Assembly: GCA_045589735.1 (NCBI GenBank) | Contig: JAZNPQ010000150.1 | Coordinates: forward strand, 1-14,096 | DNA length: 14,096 nucleotides | Source of the DNA: RGIG3994 sp045589735 | GTDB taxonomy: Bacteria > Bacillota > Clostridia > Oscillospirales > CAG-272 | Direction of reading: 5' to 3' | In this document: in pieces, positions 6,004 through 12,420 of the stretch | Numbering within the stretch: position 1 is the stretch's first letter | How the letters are laid out: each line of letters begins with the position of its first letter | Program-made: the position numbers and the translations under genes | The notes under the pieces: model-generated | Told to the model about the DNA's origin: nothing | Seen by the model: the letters and a program-made list of their open reading frames with translations, nothing else | The model's database searches: none

Positions 6004-7590
6004 TTAATCTAAATATATAGGCTCGATTATTATAGCCGACAGCGGCGGAAGGTCAACCTCAACAGAACCGTCAAGCCTTGTTATGGTTTTATCGTTAAGT
6101 CGGTTTAACCCGCCAAAGCACTCGTCATCGCTATTGAAGATCTCACGGTAATAAACGTATCTTCCGTATATGGGAATCCTGTATTTTTTCCGAAAAGCCG
6201 ATGAGAAATTGAGTATGACCACAAGCTCTTTTTTGTTATTCCCTATTCTTTTATATGCAAGTACAGAGTCTCCGCCGCGGTCGTTACAAACCCACTCAAA
6301 GCCGTCCTTTAAAAAATCGTTTTCCCAAAGCGCAGAATGTTCAAGATACAGTTTGTTTAGCGACGTAAGGTATTTATAAAATGATTGCTTGATATTTGTG
6401 TGTTCAAGCAGAGTATCGGGCTCGACGTATTCTTTTGGAAATATATTTTCCGCGCGCAATGTCTTTTTACCCGGATAGGTCATCATTGCCGCAAAAAACA
6501 GACGCATATTTGAAAATTTTGTCGTATCCGAACCGAACATCCGAGAAAACAGAGAGGATTTTTGACCGCTTTCTGAAAAATTTGTCAAAATATATTTTTT
6601 TGAAAAGGCGTACAGCAAAGGAAAGGTCAATCTGTTGTGCTTTCCCGCTCTGAAATACGGATCGGTTGAAAGATAATCCAATAATTCCTTTGTAAAGCCG
6701 AGGTTTTGAACTAAAATTTTTTCGGACTGATATCTATTGTTGAAATCGCTGTCAAATATCCATATTATATCAGAAAAATCGCTTGTTTTATATTCTGCAT
6801 TTTCAGATGAAACGCAAAATCCGTCAATATGAAAGATTTTGACCCAAAAATCAGGCGTATCGGAAAGTAATTTGTCTGTAAGCGTCAGAAAAACACCGAT
6901 GTCGTTTGAGTGTAATTTATTAATAAAGAATTTTAAATCTTCAGGCGAACCGTACACAGGATTTGGCGCAAAGGATATATCATACTCACCGTTTTTTAAT
7001 ATGTCCGTAAGATTAATGTGTGTGTATCCGTTTTGTATAATATAATCTGATAATTCTGTGCCAAGATCCCTGAAATTTAGCGTGCTTATTATATTTTCCG
7101 AATGCAAAAATTCAATATCTGCGCTGTAGATGTTGAGAGGTATTGAAAAATAACCTTTTCCGTATTTAAAAAAAGACGCACGCTTTTTTATATATTTTTC
7201 ATCCTGCCACTCAAATTGCTTTTCACAACAGACGATTGACAAATGGTGGGGGTATGCGTCAAATTCTCTGGCGTATGGGTCTATGATGTAGGTTATACCT
7301 TCTGTGCCGAATATTCTGTATTTGTACCTCATTCCGTCGATCGGTATATCGCTTTCATATACCAATTCCCATACGTCGCTGTCTGTGATATTGTTCATAA
7401 AATTATTTGTCCAGGAATTAAAATCACCGACAAGAGCAACCTCTGATGCTCTTTCCGCACGAACTCTGAAAACGTATCGGTTTATATTCTTATCCGTACT
7501 CAATTTATGCACACCGAAAAACTCATACGTCGGTTCTCTGAAAGAAGCTTCTCTTTTTACTGTTTTTGCGAAGGTTGAGCTTGGGCACAT
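6004..7590 (-). CDS. Catalytically degenerate glycogen branching enzyme-like protein (CBM48 plus GH13 remnant)
   Basis: The 528-residue product aligns by eye with GlgB along its length: an N-terminal CBM48 (VALVGDFNSW ... YKYRI, about residues 38-95), DPYA, the (beta/alpha)8 region with GYTHINLTDIL, YGSPEDLKFFINKLHSNDIGV, FHIDGF, DPYFRAGKHNRLTFPLLYAFS, a C-terminal ALWENDF...GFEWV and the LPPLSAIIIEP end. Every GH13 active-site region is changed. Region I (usually DWVPxHF) reads TLTDKLL. Region II (usually GLRVDA) reads GFCVSS, losing the nucleophile Asp and its Arg. The segment holding the catalytic Glu appears deleted. Region IV (usually SHDE) reads FSES. It is shorter than the usual 630-730 residues. 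It cannot be an ordinary branching enzyme; glycan binding or regulation is conceivable. GTG at 7599 is an alternative start. No clear promoter was seen. Confidence 0.85.
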   Translation of the reverse strand: MCPSSTFAKTVKREASFREPTYEFFGVHKLSTDKNINRYVFRVRAERASEVALVGDFNSWTNNFMNNITDSDVWELVYESDIPIDGMRYKYRIFGTEGITYIIDPYAREFDAYPHHLSIVCCEKQFEWQDEKYIKKRASFFKYGKGYFSIPLNIYSADIEFLHSENIISTLNFRDLGTELSDYIIQNGYTHINLTDILKNGEYDISFAPNPVYGSPEDLKFFINKLHSNDIGVFLTLTDKLLSDTPDFWVKIFHIDGFCVSSENAEYKTSDFSDIIWIFDSDFNNRYQSEKILVQNLGFTKELLDYLSTDPYFRAGKHNRLTFPLLYAFSKKYILTNFSESGQKSSLFSRMFGSDTTKFSNMRLFFAAMMTYPGKKTLRAENIFPKEYVEPDTLLEHTNIKQSFYKYLTSLNKLYLEHSALWENDFLKDGFEWVCNDRGGDSVLAYKRIGNNKKELVVILNFSSAFRKKYRIPIYGRYVYYREIFNSDDECFGGLNRLNDKTITRLDGSVEVDLPPLSAIIIEPIYLD

Positions 7591-7637
7591 AAAAAACACA
7601 TCCTAAAATATCATTTAAGATATAGGATGTGTTTTTT
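7591..7637 (-). terminator. Terminator after the lipoprotein gene, abutting the next start codon
   Basis: A 15-base stem pairs 7591-7605 with 7623-7637 (core ACACATCCTA/TAGGATGTGT), around a loop with a small inner ATATC/GATAT pairing. On the minus strand it ends in six T residues immediately followed by the ATG at 7590 of the branching-enzyme-like gene. The only AGGA-like ribosome site for that gene lies inside the 3' arm. The plus strand also carries a T-run. Confidence 0.85.
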
Positions 7638-7645
7638 TTTGTGTT

Positions 7646-8317
7646 TTAATCTGTATCTTGTGCGTTTTTTTGACATCTTGAACAAATTTCAGAAATTCCG
7701 TATTCCATAGCAGCCTCTTTGTTTCCTCTGAGCTTGTTCTCTTCGGGTGTCTTCGACAAATGTGTACAGCTTTCAAAAATATGTAGCTTTGTACCGCTTT
7801 TTGTCCAGATATAAATTGCCTCGTCGTTTGGAGTAGTTTCGTTTGGGTTGTCCGTGTCAAAAAAAGATGTTATTTGTTCTTCTGTCGATTCCACGGTCGT
7901 TTCGTTGCTTGTTTCCGCAGAAGGCAGGAATGAGGGAAAGTTATCAACTGTTAAATTTGCGTTTTTTAAGCAAAACGAACACGGTTCTGTTTTGCCTGCG
8001 TAATACGCATCCTCAAGCAAGCCTTGTTTGATTTTGGATGGCTCGGATTTTGACAGCGCTTGACAATCGGTAAATAAATGAAGCTTTGCGCCGCCTTCTG
8101 TCCAATAAAACACAGTGGCATCGGTTATCTCAATATTTGGGGTGTCAGCCGCTTCCGTATCTGTGAGTTTTTCCTTTAGTTCCGAAATCTCTTCTTCCGA
8201 AAGCTTGTGACCTGAACTGAATTTATGATCGGTATTGGCACTATATTCGGAGCACGAGACCATCAAAACAAGAAGTGCAATAATCATAAAGAAAGACGTT
8301 AGTTTAAGGTTAGTCAT
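7646..8317 (-). CDS. Lipoprotein with two tandem Cys/His (zinc-ligand-like) repeats
   Basis: The 223-residue product starts with a hydrophobic signal sequence (MTNLKLTSFFMIIALLVLMVSC) ending in a lipobox-like MVSC, so C22 is the likely lipidated residue and the protein would sit on the outer face of the membrane. A Ser/Thr/Glu-rich linker joins two repeats of about 55 residues. Each has the pattern (F/I)(Y)(I)WTxxGxKLHxFxxCxxLSK ... G ... C-x2-C: the first with FYWTEGGAKLHLFTDC and CSFC, the second with YIWTKSGTKLHIFESC and CSRC. One His plus three Cys per repeat suggests a metal site, similar to small Ada-type/C2C2-like domains often seen in clostridial surface proteins. The ATG overlaps the stop of the upstream regulator by 8 bases (ATGACTAA), so the two are co-translated. 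Function is unknown. Confidence 0.85.
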   Translation of the reverse strand: MTNLKLTSFFMIIALLVLMVSCSEYSANTDHKFSSGHKLSEEEISELKEKLTDTEAADTPNIEITDATVFYWTEGGAKLHLFTDCQALSKSEPSKIKQGLLEDAYYAGKTEPCSFCLKNANLTVDNFPSFLPSAETSNETTVESTEEQITSFFDTDNPNETTPNDEAIYIWTKSGTKLHIFESCTHLSKTPEENKLRGNKEAAMEYGISEICSRCQKNAQDTD

Positions 8318-9185
8318 TTCTGTATTCCTCTGATAAAAGCTTTTCAAGCATAATAACCTTTGAACCCGAATATTCATACGCTCCCTTGAAGTCACCAACC
8401 TCGCGGCAACATATTTCAAGCTCACAAAAGAGGTCGTACATGATAGGCATAGGTATATTTTCACTTCCGTTAAGCAGCTCAAGAATGGATGACATTGCCT
8501 TTACGTGTTGATTTTGACTAAGAAGCAATTTTATATTTACAAGTGATACGTATATACCGTTTTTGAAGGCATTATTGCAATTTTCAAGGTTTTTAAGCGA
8601 AGAAAGATATCTGCAAAAATCATCTCCGTCGGCAAGGCTTAAGGGCAGCTCGGTATCCTCAACGCTTTCACTGTATAATGTCGGGGACAGCTCTCTCATA
8701 TAATCACAGTATACCGTAGCCTCGGCCTGTATGTGAAGCGTATTGTAGTGAGTGTCTCTTGCAAACTCGACTGCGCGATCAAAAGTCTCGCAGGCTTTCT
8801 TCAAATGACCGTTGCAAAATTCTTCCTTTGCAATTCCGAGAAAGCATTCTGCGATTATAAGACTCAGCTCGTTGTCTTTTACACTGTCAAGCATATCTTC
8901 ACATAAAGCGAGACAAATACGGTAGTTTTTATCTTCAAAGGTTCTGTGAATGTTTTCCATTGCATTCATACGACGGTAAAAATATTCTCCGTCATCATCA
9001 GAAACAAGAATACCAAGCGGGACGTTAAGACGCTTTGCTATATATTCGACAGTCGGAAGTGAGGGCTGAGCCGAGCCGGATTCTATAAGACTAAGCATAT
9101 TTCGAGTTATAAAATTTCCCGCAAGCTCGCTTTGTGTCATTGATTTTTCAGTACGGAATTTTTTTATTTTTTCGCCTATTTTCAT
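8310..9185 (-). CDS. XRE-family transcriptional regulator with TPR-like C-terminal region
   Basis: The 291-residue product has an N-terminal helix-turn-helix (about residues 1-60: KIKKFRTEKSMTQSELAGNF, then ITRNMLSLIESGSAQPSLPT and VEYIAKRLNVPLGILV). The remainder is helical, with repeating A/L patterns such as CLALCEDMLDSV, LGIAKEEFCNGHLKKACETF and FCELEICCREVGDFKGAYEY, consistent with TPRs. This architecture is that of peptide- or ligand-sensing regulators (RRNPP-like) of Bacillota. The ATG at 9185 has TTGGAGT upstream and a promoter at 9217-9245. It overlaps the lipoprotein gene and is divergent from xpt. An inverted repeat over its -35 element suggests autoregulation. The ligand is unknown; no small peptide gene was found next to it. 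Confidence 0.9.
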   Translation of the reverse strand: MKIGEKIKKFRTEKSMTQSELAGNFITRNMLSLIESGSAQPSLPTVEYIAKRLNVPLGILVSDDDGEYFYRRMNAMENIHRTFEDKNYRICLALCEDMLDSVKDNELSLIIAECFLGIAKEEFCNGHLKKACETFDRAVEFARDTHYNTLHIQAEATVYCDYMRELSPTLYSESVEDTELPLSLADGDDFCRYLSSLKNLENCNNAFKNGIYVSLVNIKLLLSQNQHVKAMSSILELLNGSENIPMPIMYDLFCELEICCREVGDFKGAYEYSGSKVIMLEKLLSEEYRND

Positions 9186-9216
9186 ATTTACTCCAATTTT
9201 TTTCAGGGTACTTGTT

Positions 9217-9245
9217 ATTATACCACATTTATTCCAAAATGTAAA
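9217..9245 (-). promoter_or_regulatory. Promoter of the XRE regulator-lipoprotein operon
   Basis: On the minus strand TTTACA (9240-9245) and TATAAT (9217-9222) are separated by 17 bases, leaving a leader of about 25 bases. Its -35 element lies inside the inverted repeat 9241-9255. Confidence 0.8.
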
Positions 9246-9255
9246 TATAATTTAC
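9241..9255. promoter_or_regulatory. Inverted repeat, candidate operator between divergent promoters
   Basis: GTAAAT-ATA-ATTTAC is a perfect palindrome with a 3-base centre. It covers the -35 element of the XRE operon and lies about 20 bases upstream of the xpt -35. It is well placed for a regulator to repress its own promoter. AT-rich palindromes also arise by chance. Confidence 0.45.
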
Positions 9256-9275
9256 GATATTTTTTTCAGCATCTA

Positions 9276-9304
9276 TTTACAAAAATCGCAATTTATTGTA
9301 TAAT
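9276..9304 (+). promoter_or_regulatory. Promoter of the xpt operon
   Basis: TTTACA (9276-9281) and TATAAT (9299-9304) are separated by 17 bases. The start near 9311 leaves a leader of about 30 bases, too short for a purine riboswitch. Confidence 0.85.
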
Positions 9305-9340
9305 ATATCTTACATAAATAAACTAACGAGGGGTTTGTAT

Positions 9341-9922
9341 ATGAAATTGCTTGAAGAGAAAATAAAAAAAGACGGTGAGTTTCGACCCGGCGGTATCGTC
9401 AAGGTTGATAGCTTTCTAAATCACCTTATGGATACGTATATTATAAAAGAGATAGGAAAAGAGTTTTACCGCTTGTTTAAAGACAAGAACATCACAAAAA
9501 TACTTACCGTTGAAGCGTCGGGTATAGGTATCGCGTGCATTACCGCTACATATTTTGACGTGCCTGTTTTGTTTGCGAAAAAGGCACAGTCAAAAAATAT
9601 TGACGGAATTGATATGCTTTACACCTCAAAGGTTCATTCCTACACAAAAGGTATAGACAGTATCATAAGAGTTGACAAAAGATACCTCAAGGCAGAAGAT
9701 AACGTACTCATCATAGACGATTTTCTGGCAAACGGCGAAGCAGTCCTTGGACTTGAATCAATAGTCGATCAAGCGGGAGCTACGCTTGCTGGAGTCGGTA
9801 TTTGCATAGAAAAAGCATTTCAGCCCGGCGGAAAGATTCTGCGCGATAAAGGCATAGATGTAAGATCTCTTGCTATTATTGACAGTGACAACAACGGAGA
9901 TATGATATTTATTGAAAAATAA
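9341..9922 (+). CDS. xpt: Xanthine phosphoribosyltransferase
   Basis: The enzyme converts xanthine and PRPP to XMP in purine salvage, in the cytoplasm. The 193-residue product matches Xpt in length and layout: KVDSFLNH near the N-terminus, TVEASGIGIA, the PRPP-binding motif VLIIDDFLANGEAV, SIVDQAGATLAGVGICIEKAFQPGG and SLAIID. The frame is open upstream to 9296, but the ATG at 9341 has GAGGGG upstream and gives the typical start. Unlike Bacillus xpt-pbuX there is no purine riboswitch and no permease; instead a DUF4003-like gene follows 23 bases later. Confidence 0.95.
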   Translation: MKLLEEKIKKDGEFRPGGIVKVDSFLNHLMDTYIIKEIGKEFYRLFKDKNITKILTVEASGIGIACITATYFDVPVLFAKKAQSKNIDGIDMLYTSKVHSYTKGIDSIIRVDKRYLKAEDNVLIIDDFLANGEAVLGLESIVDQAGATLAGVGICIEKAFQPGGKILRDKGIDVRSLAIIDSDNNGDMIFIEK

Positions 9923-9945
9923 GTATTGTTGAAAGGATAGTTTTT

Positions 9946-10860
9946 ATGAAGCCATCACAAAAAAGAAAATGTGAGCTTTTTGTTTATAATCGAAGCTTAG
10001 TAAAGCAAAATCTCAAAAGCAAAAAATCTGTCCTTGTCTCTTTGATCTCTGAAGCGTACTCATCCTTGCTTTACGTGTTTGATTCAAATAAAGTTTTTTA
10101 TTATAAGGAAAATTCAAAGCTCAAAAAAACTACAACCGCAGATCTAATCGCTACACGTATATCATTACAAGATAAAGCAAGAGTTGACAAAATATACGAT
10201 ATATACGTTGAGCTAAAAAAGCGGCTGAAAAATCATTGCCGTGAATGTTTTGTACAGTATGCCGCGTGTGTTATTGCAGAGTATACCGACGGTGTTGACT
10301 CGGCAAGAGTCGCGCACCTCGCAACGAAACAGCTTGAAAGTATACGTGACCGAAAAAAAGATATGCGTTGCAATAACGATTTGATAATATCTTCCCTTCT
10401 TGCAATATGTAATATTAAGAATCGTTACGAATTTGCAGATGACATTGCAGAATGTATCAGCGAACTGAAAGAACGTGACATTTCTGCGGATACTTCAAGG
10501 TACGTTTCAAGAATACTTGCGTTCGGTAAAGGAGTCGCTTCGGCAAGATGCGACAGGTTTATAAGGATTTTGGATCTTCTTAAAGAGCGTGAAGTAAAGC
10601 TTGGAACGGGTAAAGAAACCGTCGCCGTCGCATTTGCTTCGCTTATAGATATACCCGACGATACGTTGGCTGATTCCATTGCAGAGATCTATAATTATTT
10701 TGAGCAGAGTAAAGCGCTGAATTCGGAAATAATCAACACAAGACGCGCTATGTATTCCGTGCTTATCGCCTGCGACGAGCTTATTTCGAACATTGACGAC
10801 ACAACACTTCGATTGATAAAAGAGGCAACGCTCGCCGAGATTTTGTCGTTTGGAATTTAA
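9946..10860 (+). CDS. DUF4003-like protein of unknown function
   Basis: The 304-residue product is mostly helical, with no signal peptide or membrane segment. Successive units resembling LIISSLLAICN...ADDIAECISELKER, RYVSRILAFG...CDRFIRILDLLKER and VAVAFASLIDIPDDTLADSIAEIYNYF have the look of the DUF4003 family of Bacillota, which is built from repeated helical units. I recognise this from pattern memory and hold it at moderate confidence. The first 60 residues are basic. The ATG at 9946 has GAAAGGA upstream and lies 23 bases after xpt, so the two share a transcript. A palindrome-rich block follows the stop. Confidence 0.85.
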   Translation: MKPSQKRKCELFVYNRSLVKQNLKSKKSVLVSLISEAYSSLLYVFDSNKVFYYKENSKLKKTTTADLIATRISLQDKARVDKIYDIYVELKKRLKNHCRECFVQYAACVIAEYTDGVDSARVAHLATKQLESIRDRKKDMRCNNDLIISSLLAICNIKNRYEFADDIAECISELKERDISADTSRYVSRILAFGKGVASARCDRFIRILDLLKEREVKLGTGKETVAVAFASLIDIPDDTLADSIAEIYNYFEQSKALNSEIINTRRAMYSVLIACDELISNIDDTTLRLIKEATLAEILSFGI

Positions 10861-10874
10861 TAATTTACAAAGAA

Positions 10875-11048
10875 GAGGGTGAGTCAAATGCATTTTTTTG
10901 CATTTGACTCCCCCTCAACGTTTTTGCTTGACGGTTAAACACCGTCATTTTTGCCTTTATAAAGGCAAAAAACGTAAATTCCGAGCGACAAAAAAGTCTA
11001 ACGTCGACTTTTTTGCGTGGGGGCTTCGTTAATGACTCAGCCCCTTTT
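10875..11048. repeat. Compound palindrome element, possible MITE-like intergenic repeat
   Basis: Five hairpins lie nose to tail. H1: 10881-10892 with 10899-10910, extended by GAGGG/CCCTC to 10875-10916 with one mismatch. H2: 10929-10935 with 10941-10947. H3: a perfect 24-base palindrome at 10948-10971. H4: CAAAAAAGTC/GACTTTTTTG, 10989-10998 with 11006-11015. H5: GGGGCT/AGCCCC, 11020-11025 with 11039-11044. The ends are also related: TGAGTCA preceded by GGG on the left (10877-10886) and its complement TGACTCA followed by GCCCC on the right (11033-11044). Terminal inverted repeats with internal hairpins are typical of small non-coding mobile repeats. The right end reaches the stop codon of the RCK gene. 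Confidence 0.7.
10929..10952 (+). terminator. Likely terminator of the xpt operon
   Basis: The stem TGACGGT/ACCGTCA with loop TAAAC is followed directly by five T residues (10948-10952) on the plus strand. The stronger H1 hairpin just upstream, with TTTTT at 10921-10925, could also contribute. Confidence 0.55.
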
Positions 11049-12420
11049 ACTTTAATATCTCTTCAAGATTGCAAAATCCGGAACTGTTTAAAGTAACGGC
11101 TATCACGCGGTCGCTATCTCGTATAACCGATCTTCCGTCGGGAATTATGACATTCCCTTCTCTGATTATTGCAGCTATAAGCGTATTTGGCTTTAATTTG
11201 AAATCGGGAGACGAAAACGGAACTTCTTTTTTGGAAAAATTACTGTCGGCAATAAATTCCACAAATTCTATTTTTCCGTCAGCGGATCTATTTACGGCGT
11301 TTATGTCACCCGACCTATGCTCGAAGCGGTTTTCATGGTGTCTTATATAACGCAACAGATTGTGAGCGGTGGAGAGCGCGGGAGAAACGGTATAGTCTAT
11401 TTCTACCTCTTTCAGAATTTCGGCATAAGAGGGAGAAACTATTTTTGTAATGATAGGATGTATACCGCACGACCACGCAAACATAGAGATAACAAGATTT
11501 GTCTCGTCTGCCCCTGTGAGTGCGACACACGCATCGAATTTTTGAATTCCCTCTTCTGTCAGCAGCCCCGATTCAACGCCGTCACCGTATACGATCTCGG
11601 CATTCGGAAGCTCAACGAGCAGCTCTTCGCAACGCTTTTTGTTGAATTCTATTATTTTAACTCTTATTTTATGCTCACAAAGCTCCTTGGCAAGATAGAG
11701 ACCGATAGTTCCGCAACCGACCATCATAACGCTTTTTATCGGCTTTTTTATGAGACCGAGAGATTCACAGAGCTTTTTTAATTCATTTTGCGATGACACG
11801 ACATTTATTGTGTCACCGAGCTTCAAAACGAAATCCCCATTAGGGACAAAAACGTCTTTTCCTCTTTTTACTGTGGAAATCAGAATATCCGCTGTGATTT
11901 TCTTTCTAAACTCACTTATCTTTATATCAGCTTCGGTTATTTTTTCATCGATAGTTAGTTCAGAGACGGTTGTGTCTGAGCTGAAAAACGCATCAAGCTT
12001 TAACGGTATCGGCAAACGTATAATTCTTGATATTTCCTTCGCCGTATCATATTCGGGATTTACTATGTGTGATATACCGAACTGATTTTTTATATAATCG
12101 CTTTCCTCAGCAAAATCGGGATTTCTTACAAATGCAACTACCTTTTTTGCCCCGAGACTCTTCGCCATCATACTGCACATAAGATTGATCTCGTCTGTTT
12201 CCGTGGCTGCAATAACGATGTCAGTGTCGGCTATTCCCGCTTTTCTTAAAACGGTTCTTGAGGCTCCCGAACCGCAATATCCGCAGACGTTGAATTTTTC
12301 GGTTGCATATTCAACAGCCTCGTGAGACTTGTCTATAACGGTAATGCTGTGCTCTTCGCCAAGTATACTGCTTATTATTCCAATACCGGTGCGCGCAAGA
12401 CCTATTATGAGTATTTTCAT
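11047..12420 (-). CDS. Tandem-RCK (TrkA-like) NAD-binding regulatory protein of ion transport
   Basis: The 457-residue product has two RCK (KTN plus TrkA_C) modules. The first begins MKILIIGLARTG, a Rossmann motif in which the second Gly is Ala, followed by VIDKSHEAVEYA and a first TrkA_C-like domain to about 220. The second has the intact GCGTIG motif near residue 235, IIEFNKKRCEELLVELPNAE, GDGVE, and a C-terminal TrkA_C domain with VIPDGRSVIRDSDRVIAVT. Two-module proteins of this kind normally gate the TrkH potassium channel. Here the gene overlaps the upstream antiporter by 4 bases (ATGA), with AAGGAG as its ribosome site, so it probably regulates that antiporter. No trkH is in the window. 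Confidence 0.92.
   Translation of the reverse strand: MKILIIGLARTGIGIISSILGEEHSITVIDKSHEAVEYATEKFNVCGYCGSGASRTVLRKAGIADTDIVIAATETDEINLMCSMMAKSLGAKKVVAFVRNPDFAEESDYIKNQFGISHIVNPEYDTAKEISRIIRLPIPLKLDAFFSSDTTVSELTIDEKITEADIKISEFRKKITADILISTVKRGKDVFVPNGDFVLKLGDTINVVSSQNELKKLCESLGLIKKPIKSVMMVGCGTIGLYLAKELCEHKIRVKIIEFNKKRCEELLVELPNAEIVYGDGVESGLLTEEGIQKFDACVALTGADETNLVISMFAWSCGIHPIITKIVSPSYAEILKEVEIDYTVSPALSTAHNLLRYIRHHENRFEHRSGDINAVNRSADGKIEFVEFIADSNFSKKEVPFSSPDFKLKPNTLIAAIIREGNVIIPDGRSVIRDSDRVIAVTLNSSGFCNLEEILK

Noticed and set aside
6004..7599. Functional glycogen branching enzyme GlgB
   Set aside because: Overall similarity is clear but the catalytic residues of all four GH13 regions are absent.
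9305..9340. Purine riboswitch or PurR box upstream of xpt
   Set aside because: The leader is only about 30 bases and has no aptamer-like stems; no CCGAACA-type box was seen.
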